64,000 nucleotides of DNA from Xiphydria camelus (GCA_963678675.1 OY783192.1:35991250-36055249), one strand, 5' to 3'; positions 48,407-62,300 are shown, counted from the stretch's first letter. The notes: generated by a model from the letters alone, not told the origin. Numbers and translations are program-made.

Positions 48407-50027
48407 TACAGGGACGGGTAGCATTGTACGATCTAGCGCGGGATTCCATTGGAAAGCGAAAGTCATCGAGCGCAATGTTTACAGCATTACGATTGCCGTC
48501 TCGCAATGCCGGCCGGGGGCACGGCGTAGGTACGCTTCGCGGTCCCTTCCTTTTCCGCTCGTTTTCGGGATATACGAGCGAGCGCGCGGCATTGAGATTA
48601 ATCATGCACGGCACTGATCGCTCGTTGGACGTATCTATGAAAAACACATTTAGCCTAATGGCACGGAGAGCTTCAAAAATAGAACGGGATCTGTCGTGGC
48701 TCTTTGTAAGATACTCTAAAACGCGCGATCGGATCCGACACGTCGAGGACTCGGGCGCGTTGCTCCGGTTCCACGCAGGATAACGATCCGAATCGACGCT
48801 CGAAAGTCGCGTGCGACCTTGGCTCGGGTCTGCAGACGCGAAGTGCAAACGTCACTTTGAAGAGTACAGAGGCGAGTAGAAGCTGTACACGCATAGCCCC
48901 GAAGAGCGATCCGTACGAAATTTCGATTTCCGCCTACGGTCGATCGCCGATCGCAATCGGCGATTCGACATCGAAACCACCGCGGTACGCGTGATGCCGC
49001 TCTTTTCCCGATTCGTCGTTTGCACTTTTTCATCGCCCCTGCCGCACGACGCGGATCCGAATCGAAAAGACGTTTCGCAATTTCGGCCGCGCACGCAATG
49101 TCGCTCGTGGGGTCTCGCTTCGCGACAGTTTCGGTCCTCGACGAATTTGCATAATGCCGGTGCTCCTATTTTCTGCGTACGTAAAATCCTTTCACTTTTT
49201 TCACTCCTCGGGTCAGCGTCGAGACGCGGTCACCGCGCGCGCGTACGAATCGAGCGGTGCACGCGGAGCGGTACGTGTTTTATCGTCCGGGTCTTCCCTG
49301 AGCATGCGATACCGGCGATCGAAATACCCGCGCGCGCGGATAACGGAAATCGCTCGCGGGAAGATTCTATCGCTGTTCGACGGCGATTCGCGTAATTTCA
49401 AAGTGCAAAACAGCGGCTCCGCCTGATCGTGGGAGAATGTATGCACTTCTTCGTCGGAACGGGATGCTGATATTTTCTCGCTCGAGAACTCTAGCGTTCG
49501 CCGACCCGAAGTCGCGCCGCGATTTGACCTCGAAACCACTTCGCAGGAGCGGGTGATCTTTAAACTCGCGAATGTGTCGCCAGGCTGCGACGACGGGATA
49601 AATTCTCCGGTCTCTGAAAATTTCGCGCGGGACGCACTCGCGATGCGAACTGTAACAGGCGTAACCAGCGGTTGACTGCATAAACGCCTTGCGACGTCTA
49701 AATTAGCATTTCTCACGGTAAAGGAGTTTCTCACTTTCTCCTATTACGTGCGATTCTTGTCCTTTGGAAGAAAAAATGAGTACGTTCTGCTCATTGTTCG
49801 TCGTCGGGAAGGAAGATCGAAGGATTGCCGATTCATCGGTATTGAAGTCCCTACGAATCGGTCGCCGATCGTGCCGAGCTGATCAATTTGACGACAGTCC
49901 CGTGACTTTACAAAAACTCCGAATTTTTTCGACAATTGTATCGTCGCGCGGAATTTGAAGGACGCATTCCTACATCGAGAAAAAATGTACTCGATCGAAA
50001 TAAACGTATTTCTCGATAGTCCTTGCT
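48407..50027. other. CpG-dense gene-free stretch
   Basis: Many overlapping frames result from CG-rich, stop-poor composition. No conserved domain is visible on either strand and I support no gene. Confidence 0.45.
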
Positions 50028-50326
50028 GCACATTTATTCGATTAGAATGAATATCGATTGGACGAATATAAATATTATCGATTCAATTGAATATTAATAG
50101 GTGCACCACTTTGCTTCCACCGTTTTTTTCGATTTATGGACCGCTTCAAAAGATGATCAGTTTTTTTTAAGATAGGAGAAAGTAGTGGCCAGTGACGGGC
50201 AAAATCATAAATGCGTAACCAGTTTTTTTTACAATAAAGCCTCGAATTTCGGAAAAACGGCGGAAGCAAAGTTGCACACCTAATATTTGGATCAGGTCGA
50301 TATTCATTCGAATCGAATAAACGTGC
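50028..50326. mobile_element. TIR element, GCACRTTTATTCGATT ends (299 bp)
   Basis: The left end GCACATTTATTCGATTAGAA and the inverse of the right end (GCACGTTTATTCGATTCGAA) are inverted repeats. Pairing continues for about 100 bp through GGTGYRCMACTTTGCTTCC. It is noncoding and AT-rich, in contrast to its CG-rich surroundings. Confidence 0.75.
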
Positions 50327-52892
50327 TCTCAGGACTGTCCAAAAGCACGTTCACTTCGACCAAGCAAATTTTGTCCTCAGTGTACGAAACTTTCCGCCTT
50401 TTTCGGAAAATCATCGGACTGCGTTTACATGTGAAAAAAAGAAGAAATTATTCGACCCACCTTGGCCCCTCGAAAAGTCACCGTACGTCGCACCTCTCCG
50501 TTCTCTCTTCCGTACTTCGTGCGGCACGCGCGCGCGCGCGATAAACGCCGAAGAGAACTGTCTCCGCGAAGGTACGCGATCCGTCTCCAGTTCGCGGTTC
50601 CGCGAGCGGCTCACGACTAGCCCGCTGTACCGTTCCCCATCGCCGTACCCACGCGACGCGTTCGACAACTTCCACCACATCGATGTTCCCTCCTGCCGGG
50701 CGGCGGAGCGCGGAGCGGCGGCGGTTCCCTGTCGGGTGGTGGATTCCGCGGTGCGACGAGGGGCGGGATAATTTCTTATGTGCTTTTTTTTGCAACAGCA
50801 CTCAGCTTCCCCCCCGAGACGCGCGGTCCCTCGCGCGCGCGTTCCGGCGAACCGGCTGCACGGATTTTTCGCGAAGACGGGACGAGGATCGTCCCGATCG
50901 ATTTTCGAGTCCAAGGGTATCGCCTGAAGAAGAGACGGCCCCGAAAAACGCACGACGCCGCGGTGCGGATCGCCGTTTCAGCCTAGGTTGCATCACCGCG
51001 TCACCGTGATCGGCGAATCGGTACGGATAATCGGTCGCGATACAGCGTAGAGCCGACGGGCGAAAAAGTCGTCGGGTTGTTCCGACCGAAAGCGACGACG
51101 ATCTTAACCCGATTTTTGCGTCGAAGGATCACGGGTCGTCGACCGGGCGTGGCGCGGAATCCCAGGGTCGAGAATTTTGCGAGTCTGCGCGAAAATCGCA
51201 CGCGGGAGCGCGGTTCCAGGTGACGGTTGTTGAGGTAAAATCGGTTGGACGGAAACGAGGACTTCTCGGGTGGACTTCATAATTTTTGCGGATTCGTGCT
51301 CCCCGTCCGGCTCCGATTTCCCTTCGGCGCGCGCGAGTACGCGAGTTTTTAGCGATCGATCGAGCGTTGCGCGCTTCCGAACCGGAGCGCTTTTTTTTTT
51401 TTGGAAATAATCACCGGCAACGCGCAGAATTCGCCAACGGGATCACTGCTGCGGGAAGTTTAATTAATACGCGCGGAGAAAAAAGAAAAATTCGTCACGT
51501 TTCACCGCGCTTCCGCGGTCATTTTTGCGCCGAGTCCACGGAGCCGATCGTCCTTCCCTGCGAGTGTAAAGATACAGCGATACGCGGTCGGACCGCGACG
51601 CGCAAAATCGACACGGTACGAAGAAGCAGCGCGACGAGTGCTCCCTCCCTTCGGCGGCCTCGATCCGCTGACGATACGCGATGACCGGTGTCCGATGTCC
51701 TTGAGAGGTACGAGAACGCCGTAATAATTCGGCGAGGTCCTCCCGATGAATCGCTGCCGCGGAAAACAATGCACGACGACGGGAGGGGGCGAAGGGTGCA
51801 GGATGTATCGATTTGGAGACCATCCGCTGAGTAAGGATCGTGATTATACGGCTCGCGGCGAACCACCGGTTATGCGATACGCGAGGATAATTTCACGCTG
51901 ACGTCCCGGATGGAGGGGCGAAGCGGTCGGGCATGCTTCCTAAAGCGGTCGCGATTTATCGTCGCTTTTTTCGCGAGGAATCGGCGAAATCGGTCGACGC
52001 GATAACGCTTCCCGCCGTTCTCGACCGATTGTTTCGAAAGGCGATCCGCGTTGGCGACCTTCACCTTCCACTCCGAGAAATGAAAATCGGCCTCTGTCGC
52101 GGATGTCGATTATCTGAGGTCGCGACGGATCCGATAGAGAGGCGCCCGAGTAAAAGGAACGGAGTAACTTTGCGCGAGTGCAAGCGACGTCCGAGGGACG
52201 ATTTACAATGCGTATTATGTATACCGAGAATCGTTAAACGATAAGAATTTTTTTTTATGGAAGCATCACGAGCCGATTCGACTGCAACGGACAGCCGTTG
52301 CACGAATGTATGCGAAAGAGCGCGAGTCATCGACGCTGATGTACCTCTCCCACGCGAAGAAAGGTGGCGAACGTAAGAGTCCGCGCGTAAGTGCTCATCC
52401 TTCGTTTCGAAGCTCTTAACGGGTGCGTCGTGTCGCGATCCGAGAAGCCGTTTTCTCCGATCCTAGGTCGCGCTGCTGCGCTGATTTATGGACCACTCTT
52501 TAGCGTTGGAAGTCGGTCGGCAGTGTGTACCGTTCAACTCTCACCTTTCGGCCGACCTCGTACCACTCGTACGCTCACGGGTTTCGAGTACCGCTTCGAA
52601 CGATTCAGCGGAAGCATTGATACACGCGTTGAAGTCGCGTGGATGCTGCAAAATGTTTTCTCATCGTATGAAGAGCGATTGGATGAAATTCGATGTAAGG
52701 ATTCGAGTGGATTTCGCTCGTACTATTTTATACGTCTATTATGTATACGTGTATTTACAGCTGTTGGTATCTCTCGCACGGTGGTGACTTCTCTCGATCG
52801 AAAGTCACTTATTAACCGACCAAAAATCTCACCGGCGGTTTTCTTTTCTTCTTCCCGGGAGAAAGTAGAAATTCGCTTTCGGTCGTTTCGTC
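50327..52892. other. CpG-dense gene-free stretch
   Basis: As at 48.4-50.0 kb, long overlapping frames on both strands lack recognisable motifs. It flanks the 3' end of the cysteine-rich gene and may include its 3' UTR. Confidence 0.45.
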
Positions 52893-55800
52893 CTACTCGT
52901 GCTTGAAATTTAGAAGTTTTCGGGCAGGGATATCCTTCGATGACGTGTAACGAGGCTGCGGGAAATCTTCCGCTCCTGTTCTTTCGCCGTTAACGTTATC
53001 GTCGTAATATTCCTCGACGCTGTAGCGATCACCCTCTTCGTAGTAATACGATTCCTCTTCAGTGGACGTCGACTTCCAGTCCTAAATTATACGAAGAATG
53101 TGATCAATATATTTTTTTTTCACACCCGTTCTATACTTCTAAAATCGTCGAAAGATTCTTTACCGTTACCGCATCGTTCTCTCCGTCGTTTGTCGTCATC
53201 TTCAAGTTCTCTAAAAAATCCAGGCTTCCCCCGAATGGCAAATCCTCGAAGACGATCTCTTCGTCCTTGCTCTTGCTCCCTTCCGATAGCTCGATCCTGC
53301 CAGTCCGTTCCTCTTGGTCTTCATCGTCTTCGTCGTATCCGAGTCTCTCTTCGTACGAGGGTATCGCTGCTTCATTCGCCTCTTCTCCCGGCGCGGCCCG
53401 CGCTTTCGCTCCTCCGGTTGAATTTTCGGAAGTGAGGAGATCGTCCGGTGCCGCGTTCAAAATTTCCCCCGGATACGGAAACTCGATGTAATCGATCGCG
53501 TTGAAATCGGTCGATTTGACGTTTCGTTCGTAGTCGTACGCATTTTCGTAGTTGTCCTCGTAACTGGATCTCGCCGTGTCTTCGTAGACGAGAGGCTCGT
53601 CGCTCGAAACGATCTCTCGGCCGGCGACGGTCGTCGATTGACCCGTTTCTTCGGGGTTCTCGGTCGTCCACTCGAGTCGAAAACGAATTTCGTTCGGTTC
53701 GAGAAACTTCTCCTTGTCCTTGAGCTTCAGGACTCTCGGGACCTGATCTATTTCGATGATATCTTCCAGGTACGGTGGCAACGGGAGGCTGCCTACTCTC
53801 GTCATCCCCGTTCGGTTCCTTCCGTTCGCAGCTGTTTCCTTTCGACGAACGTTTCCTCGAATCGGCGTTTTGTCAGGCTGCAAGATCATCTTCGTTGAAT
53901 TAACTTTATCGGAGCTTCGCACACGTGAAATTGGGATTTTTGAAAAGTATGGAATCAACGGGAAATTTTATATAATACGTCACCCCGTAAAGAAGTCAGG
54001 AAGAAACTAGAGATCGATTCTACGGGTTTTGCCTTTATCGAAAATTTTAATATGCCGTGTGAAAACGTCAACTCACCCTCGGCTCGCCCTTTCGACGACG
54101 CGGATACTCATCCCCCGGCTTCTTCGGCTCGTCGCCCTTACCGCGCGAGCGATTCCGATGACCGATCGATCGGTTGGGATTGGTCCAAGCGAGCTCTGCG
54201 GGAGAAGGCCCGCCGACGGTGTCTCGGAAGAGCTTTCGACTGTCGTTACGAATCCTGTTCCGAACCGGAGGCTTCTTCGTCGAGGTCGTCGATGTCGTCG
54301 AGTCCGTCCATTTTCCAGAAGAGAAACTACGACGAAGAACAAAAGGATAACCCTGAACCACGATCACCTCGGATATCCGTGAACCACTCTTTTTTCTTCC
54401 TCGATATTTAATCATACCTCGCGCTCTCGGGTAATCGATTCGCCGGAAGCCGGTACCACCTTGCCAGGGGGTGGTACCGCACGCTACCGTGCCAAGGGAA
54501 CGCTACCGATTGTCTCGGCGCGAATAGACTCGGTCTCCTCGCCATTAGCATCGGTCTCAGACGGTGAACCGGGTTCCGGTGGCTCCACATCGGTAGCTGC
54601 GTCTGACGGAACAGGTTGGATGGTCCCTTCGCGAGATACCGATAGGGCGCTCGCGGTATTCCTTGATAAGGCCACGCGTAATAGCGCGGTCCCGCGGAAA
54701 CGATTCTTTTGAGAAACGGGGGAACGTGGACGTTGGGATTTCCGATCGCGTATCCCGGAGGTATCGGGGAGAAGGTCAGATCGCGCAGGTAACGCATTCG
54801 GAGTGCATCGAGGAATCGCTGGTCGAAAGCCGACCATTCGCTTCGACGGACGGTGGAACTAGGATTCAGGTACGGTGGTCCACCGTGAACTTGAATTACG
54901 GGAAATCCCGCGTAATCGGTCGATTGCAGGAGATTTTTATAAGCTTGCAGCCAGTTTTCTTCGATTCTCCACCAATTGTCGAATCGATTAAGCGGCCAGG
55001 GATTCCCCGTCAGGTTTGCTCGATCTTCCGTCATAACGCTCGAATTGAACGGTGAATTTTCCGCAGACGAGATAACAGTCGCGTTTGGCCGATTTTCTTC
55101 GACATTTTTCCAATCTTCCGCATGATTTTCATCCCCCGTGTGGGGGAGTTTCTCGGTGAGGGGCTCTTTGAGGAATCGTTGGGGAAGCGAAGAACTACCG
55201 TGGAAAAGGCGATTCAGCCAATTTTGGAACTCTGGACTCTTCGCGGTAATACTTCGCACTTCCCCCACCCAAATTTCGAACCCCTCCGGTCCCAAAATAT
55301 TTTTCACGGTTCCCAGCCACTCTTCGAATTGCTGAAATCAACGACGCATCGTTCCACGAATTTTTTCGTTCGCGAAGAGAAAGCGATTCATCGTTCGCGT
55401 GGAAAATCTTAATTTTATCATACCGGATAATATCTATCGTCTTGAGAAATCTTCACCCAAGCGTTGATCGCGTCGATCCCGGTCTTCAGTCTGAGATAAT
55501 TCAGTTCGTCGGAGAACGAAGACAGCCCCGGTCGATGCACCGGCTGCATCGGCGGTGTCGCAGGGGGTATTTTGGTCGGTGCGACGTACACGGCTGACTT
55601 GTAGATCGGTACGTCGTCTGCCATCCTGGGATTGGGAACCTGAAGATCTTTCCTCGGATCGAAGCCCCTGAAGCAGCGCAACCGTTTCTACACGCGCGAC
55701 TCGGCGAGTGCGCGGAAGCGTAGATACAGGATTCGACTGACCGAATGACTTTTTTCGCGGTAAATCTTTTTAAATAACAGTAGTACGCTAGGACAATGGA

Positions 55801-58401
55801 TTTTTTGACTGGGGGGAATACAAATTTACATTCGTTATGAAAGAGTCGGTATCGTTCGTACTTATCCGCTGTTGGATTTTCATCGGCGTTTCCGGCTCCG
55901 AGAGATGCATCCGACACCGGCGCAGGCGTTCTAGCAGTCTGAAAGCGAAACAGTTACGGGAATACGCGGCAGAGACGAAAAAAAATTCGACGGAGGTGCT
56001 CACTTCGATTATTTTCGTCGACTCGATCGTCGTCGGAATCGGATCGGTCGCGACCACTGTGATCGGCGGCGCTTCGTCGTTGGCGTTCCAAAGGGTCCCT
56101 CGCGAAGGAGAAATAGCCCCGGAGGTACTGGCGGACGAGATCAACGGCCCGTGGCAGGATCGCGTTATCGTGCAGCTGCCTGATTTGCAAGGTTCCTGAA
56201 CGCTCGCGAGACACTCTTGCATCCGAGGACACATCCAACCCCGGCAGTTCTCGTCGGTCGTGTCTTCCGTGTCTGCGAAGACGTCAGAGTGGCGATGAAT
56301 TCTCGAAAGCTTCGCGCGCGGTGCATTCGGAGAAGTTTATTGGAATACGAATCTGCTGGAAAGTTTATTAGTCACGATGAAGAATGAGATAAATGTTTGA
56401 GTACATCGTAGAACATTTATTTAATTCAAACTTTTGTTTGCTTGTAAATAAATTTCTCATTCATCGCGAATAAATGTTTCTACTAGGTTCGTCTATATAT
56501 ACGTATATATAATAAATGTCTACGTATATATAATATATTATATCCTGACTGACCGATTCATCAAAGCTGAGCCAAAACCGCTGAAGCTAATTATATGAAA
56601 TTTGGACGGTAGGTTCCTTTTGTGACATGAACACCCACTAAAAAAGGATTTCACGAAACTCTTCCCCATAAGGCAGTCAAATGGGGGATATAAGTTTGTA
56701 TGAAAGTTCGTAATTTTTTAAGTCTGATCCATGAAAATTGGTATTTGACTTTTCGGTTAGAAATTAAAAAGAACGTGTTTCAGGATTTTTGGAAATGTAT
56801 CCCTTAAGGGGGTAGAAATATTTGTAGGGGAATTTCTACTTATTTCGAGATCCTCACAGAATAAGTAGTATTCAAATAAACTTTTCTCTGGGTGTTGTGC
56901 AAACGCGTGCTTCGTTATACATACCATCGTTCGTCCTGGTGCAGTCGGGGGTGCGTTTGCAGGGTGGCTGCGAGCAATTCGATGGCGGTTTCCGCAGGAA
57001 GCACTCGTATTCCGAGGGACAGCCCAATTGTTTGCACCTTTCGTACCAATTTCGTACGTCTGTCGACGGGAAAGAGAAACCGATCAGACACATCGCTCGT
57101 TATGTTTCCATCGCTACGCTGTAAACGAAAAACCTTCGACGCTGGCGCAGCTCTTCAACAATTTGCAGGGTGGTTTCACGCAGAGGGATTCTCGGAGGAT
57201 GCACTCGTGTCCGTCCGGGCAACGGAAGTCGGCGCAGGTGGCAGGACCCTCGTAATATTCCCTCTCGGGCACGCATCGCGCCGTTTGCTGCTTGCAAACT
57301 GAACGAAAAGATTAAAAATCGGTAATTTATTAATTATTAATGATATAAAAAATAATACAAAAATCACAATTATAATTTTTAAATTATAAATAATTGAATA
57401 TAATCATTACCGTAAACACGAATTAAAATAACAATAAATGGTAAATCCGAAGATCCTTCGCTGACTGAAAAATCTAAATGAATAATTCTTAAATATTCAT
57501 TTATATTTGAATAGATAGAATTTAAAAACATAAATATAAATAATGTGTGTGTGTTAAAATCATAAATTCTAAACTTATTAATATTAATGACAAATGTTCG
57601 GACGCGCGATGTATAATTACTTCGATCCCAACGACAGTGACGAACCCTCACGAGGCAGACGTATCCTTTGCTGCACCGAACCGTGTCGCAGGTGGCGGGA
57701 CCCTTCAGAGATTCTGTAACGCGAAGAACGGGACGATATCTTTCCAGACGATTGCTCGAATCGTCCGTATACCTTTCCGGTTGCTCGAACAGTACAGCAT
57801 ACTGGGACAGGAGGGATTCTTGCACCAGAACTTTCGGTTCACGCACTCTTCTCCTTTCTTGCATTCGAGGTGCTCGCATCCCTCGGGGAAATCACCGCGG
57901 ATCTCGCCTGTTACGAAAGTACCGCGATAGAAGTCGCTACGACGAGCCTCGTTCGCTCGCCGGCGTTACGCAGTTGTACGTGATTAGCGCAACGAGGACT
58001 GTAAATATTTTGAGTAGATCGGTCGCGATGTTTTACGCGCGCAATATCCGACGCGTGCAACTGGCGGCAGCGATCCTCGAGTTCGGTAGCAGTTTGCGCT
58101 GTGTGCGACGAGTTCGAAGGGTGTTCTTTTTTGGATAAAAATTTCAACGTCAGACTCGAGGGGAAATTGATCGCGGGCGATATTCGAGCAACTCGGATGA
58201 CCACAAGTGTGAGTACAAATAATAGCAGGATCGATTTGATCAATCGCGGTACCAATAGGGATTAGGAGCGAAAACGATGCGGCGTATCAGTTATCGTCGC
58301 GATCACTCACCGCTCTTGTAAAGATTTTTTGCAGAAACTTGCTCGCCCAACAGTAGCGACAACGCGAAGACGATTCGCAGCCCGAGCGATTTCCGACACA
58401 T
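52893..58401 (-). CDS. Secreted modular cysteine-rich protein with acidic tail (1,120 aa)
   Basis: I do not recognise a named gene. Twelve exons join in phase: 58401-58311, 57907-57773, 57713-57621, 57298-57134, 57059-56925, 56272-56004, 55938-55822, 55687-55424, 55331-54418, 54326-54077, 53877-53137, 53081-52893. Exon 1 encodes a signal peptide (MCRKSLGLRIVFALSLLLGE). Exons 2-6 each carry a follistatin-N-like C-x4-C-x2-G/x-x2-C module, for example CEHLECKKGEEC, CDTVRCSKGYVC, CADFRCPDGHEC, CKQLGCPSEYEC and CRGWMCPRMQEC. Exons 2-5 have phase 1 at both ends. The middle is rich in Pro/Arg/Tyr; the C-terminal third is acidic with Tyr/Glu clusters (EEESYYYEEGDRYSVEEYY). The 91-nt intron 9 must use acceptor TTCGTCGTAG to keep the frame. 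An extracellular matrix, cuticle or secreted-product role is inference. Confidence 0.85.
56500..56870. repeat. Unclassified AT-rich repeat in intron 5 of the cysteine-rich gene
   Basis: A TATA/TACG-rich microsatellite-like stretch (about 56500-56550) runs into a sequence with phrases such as AAAACCGCTGAAGCTAATTA and ATGAAATTTGGACGG that look like a dispersed repeat, not unique intron. I have no second copy in the window to prove it. Confidence 0.35.
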
Positions 58402-59376
58402 GACGAAGAACGACTGAAACGGGCGATTCGAACGGCGAACGGTGCGTTCGCCAGCGAGGCGTTACTCATTGCTGTAGTTTTCGCACGTGAATCGGTGTAA
58501 CGGGAGACAAAACACGGAACGCGAGCCGTCGAAGAGACGACGACAAACTCGTCGATGTCGTATCGCTCGAGCGGGTCTTTTGTCGGTTAGCTGCGCCTCA
58601 GAAAAATGCATCGTGGAAAATAAATAGTTCCAACCCTGTGGAGTGGAACGGATTTGTTAAATAATCGGTAGCGAAATTGGGTTGATATTTATTTCGAGGG
58701 AGAAAAATAATACGAGAACAAAAAACTCCTCGTTACGAACATTTATTCTGATTTGCTTACAAAAGAAATTGCATCCGGTAGCGGATTTCGTCGTGCGCGC
58801 CACTTTCTTCCACTTCTCCCCTCCGGACTCGCCTCCGCGATCGTCGTATTCTCTCCACAGTGTCGCGCACTTCGTCATTATCCTCGAACATTATACACTA
58901 CGGTAAATAACGCACAGCCCCCGTAACGACGACAAGACTCCTTATACACGAGACACTCTTCGCGAGCTTCACCAATCTAAAACGATATCGATCGTATTAT
59001 AAAATATTTAAAAAAAAAGAGCGGATCAATCGGTAAGAATTACGCGACGCGGTGTCAGAAGACCCTCGTCTCGGCTTCGAGATTCGAGCCTCTCGACGTT
59101 CTCACGCGTGCGCTATAAAATAAATACGTACAGGGGTATAAAAGAAAATCAAAGCGGTAAAAGAAAGTACGCGTCACACAGCTTCGTCGAGTCTCTGCAC
59201 ATTTTTTGTTTCAGCGCAACCCTTTCGCCCGGCACAATTGTCGACTTTCGTCGTGGAAAATCGTCGTTCTCGCGGTAACCTCGAGCTCGCGCGCAACGAT
59301 CCGAGTTCCCGGGTTCTCCGAGAGGACGCGAGAATTTCTGCAAGAATACAGAGGCACGTGTCGAGAGATTCCCAGG
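58402..59376. other. Intergenic stretch
   Basis: This lies between the 3' end of the GH9 gene and the 5' end of the cysteine-rich gene, both on the minus strand. No exon is recognised. Confidence 0.45.
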
Positions 59377-62300
59377 TCAGACGACACCCCTGACGCGTAG
59401 TTGCAGCAGTCCGGCGAGCGCGCTGGTGAATCCCGCGTTGTAGTCGAGCGTCACCTCGGTGTAGACGTAGTCCTCCCGCTGATCCTGAAACTTGTCGGCC
59501 TCGTCGGGTCCCGAGACGAGAGCTCCGTAGAGCACTTGAGGGTTCGGCGAGTCCTTGTCGAACTCGGGCCAACCGCAGGGCGCCGGTCTGTCGGGGCACG
59601 ACGACGCCGCGTGATGCGGTTGCCTCGGGGGGTCGTAACCCCAACCGACGACGTAGCTTCTGCCTGTGTGACAGGGATCGAGCGTATCGGAAACCGAACT
59701 TCGCGGAGTCGACGAGGTGGGATGCGGGGGTCTCGCGCGTCTTACCTCCACCGCCCAGCATATAGTGGATTTGCTCCTCGGCAAATCGACGATACTCCCG
59801 CGGATCCCCGATCCCCGACGCGTCCGCCGCTTGCAGGCAGACGAACGCCACGTTGGCCGCGTGACAGAGGGTGCCGAATTTGTCGATGTAGAGCAGCCCC
59901 TTCGGGGTGCGCTTCTGCTGCCGGGCGGAAAAGTCGCAGAAGGCTTGCGCGGCGTTCTGGTACTCCGGCTGGCCGGTCGTCTGCGCCAGGAGAACCTGCG
60001 GGGTGTGCGACGAATGCGATCGGTTGAACGGATGGGACTTCTTCGTTCATTCTCGTCTTCTTTTTATCGCGACGACGAGATATCTCGCGGATTTTCGTAG
60101 CTTGCGAAGTTAATTCTACCGGACTCGCTCACCTGCACTCCGGCCACCTTCTTGTTGTAGAAGAATTCATTGGGTCGCTCCTTCAGGTGAAAGTGCTGGT
60201 AGTGGTGTTCCGCGTCTTCGAGGTATCGCGAGTCGTTGGTGGCTTTGAAGAGCCAGGCCGCGGCCCAGGCCAACTCGTCGCCGTAGTCCGTGCTCTCGTA
60301 GTACTGAGCCGCTCCGCGTATCGCCTCGTGGTAGAGACCGCGATGATTGTTGGCGAATTTGTAGAGCTCCTTGGCGTGTCGAAGCAGCTCCGAGCTGTAC
60401 TCGGGGTCGGCGTCTCTGAAAACGACGCTGGACGCCGCCAGCGCGGCGGCCGTTTCCCCGGCGAGATCCGAACCTGTTTGAAGATTTTTCGGCTCTGGTA
60501 TAGGGGTCACGCTTCGAGGGAGGGAGGGAAAATTACAGATATCTCTGTATTCTTTCGATATTTGTTCAATGAATCTATGATTTTTATAATCAGCGTGAAA
60601 AAATAGGTGAGATGAGGATGATCGAGAGTTCGAATCCAGAGATCTTGATTTTCGCGAAAAACTGAAGAAAAAATGTGAAGGGAAATTTTCGTGAAAATCG
60701 AAATCTCTAGAATCGATCGCTCAATCTACTTGTCTTGTGAATTTTTTCGTGTTGATTACAAAAAGCACGATTATTGTGTTTTCACATCAAAGGAAATATT
60801 ATGAGATATCGGCTCGAGACATTTTTTATCAGAAAATCATCGATACGTCGGTGTTCTTTTGATATTGCTGAATAAATCTATGATTTCTAGATTCAGTATA
60901 AAAAATTACACAAGATAGGGTGGTCCAGTGTTCAATTTCCGAGGTATCGATTTTCACAAAAATTCTTGCGAAAATAGAAATCTCTGGAATCGATCGCTCG
61001 ACCCGCCTATTTTATGTGTTTTTTCGCGCTGATTACGAAAAGCACACTTACCAGGTCAATGTCTAGAGGGGAATAGAAAATATCAGTGGATTTGCGAGAC
61101 ACTGAATAGTGCTGAAAAAAATGCGAAAAATCGAAATCTCTGGAATCGGTTACTCGACCACCCCATCTTGTATGCTTTTTTTCACGCTGATTACAAAAAA
61201 AAACACGGTCATCATGTTTCCATCTCGAAGGATGTAATAAAATATCAGTGATTTTCCATACGGAATTTTCTGAACGCCACGGATGAGTCACGTTCTCTCC
61301 ACTCGATTCCAATCGAGCCTTCGGTTAATCAATTCGAGTCGTTGTCTCCCGACGAGCACTGCCAGTGTCAGCGCGGACTCGAATTTTCCTCTCTTCGAGA
61401 GAGAAATATCTCCGGGAACGATCGAGACGCGCGGGGGTTACAATACCCTCGCACCTCCGGACCTCATCGACCACGCCTACCGATCCGCCTATGACTGGTA
61501 CCTATTTAGATCTTTTATCGTCCAGTCATTCATCCACCCGACAGTATTTAATTCCAACTCGCGAGACCCCGATAGCCTTCGTCGGGTTTTACAAAACGCG
61601 CGACCCCCGCATGGTGATCGTGAAACGCGCGTTGACCGAACCTGACGCTCCGGTGCGGTCGAATCGTCCGAGACACCGCGATTTTCCTCCACAACGACGG
61701 TTTCAAACTTATCCGAAGGCTGCTCAGCGATAAATTATATTTTTTTTACTCGAGGGCTCCAACGACGTACGCCTGGCGCGCGGGCATCGACGATTTCCCG
61801 GAATGTACTTTCCCCGCGGCGAATCGTTAATCGGCATCGATCATTACCTGGATGATCCGGGTCTATCTTGTAGGGAGGCCGCGTGGTGTTGAGCTCCTCC
61901 GGTCGTCCCCAGAACGTGTGATCGAGGGAAAAATCACCGACCTGTCCGTAAAGAACGAACTCGCTGACGTGACACTTGACGAAGTAGTCGGTCGCCCATT
62001 TAATGGCCTTTCGCAGTTCGTCGAGTTGGCCCGCAGCGGCGTAGCCCTCCGGCCAGCTGACCGCGCCCCAGGCCAGGAGGGTAGTGGTGGACGCCATTGT
62101 GAAACCGAACTTGACGAAATCACCGGCTGCGGCGATGGAAGGAGAAGGAAAAAGTAGAGCGCCCCCCGACTATTCCACGCGACGACGACAACACAATTAC
62201 TCATCGATCGGCGCCGATTTTCGTAATGTGCCGCGATCGCGCGCGCGAGACAGAGCCCTCCGCGCCTTCCTACCGTCGTAGTAGCCGCCGGTGAGATCCT

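Noticed and set aside
54385..54418. Stop codon after ESARYD as the true end of the cysteine-rich gene
   Set aside because: A GTATGA donor precedes it, and a 91-nt intron ending TTCGTCGTAG restores a phase that continues through three more exons to a clean stop.
60630..60645. tRNA B-box-like GAGTTCGAATCC
   Set aside because: No A-box at the right distance and no cloverleaf; it lies inside the palindromic intron repeat.
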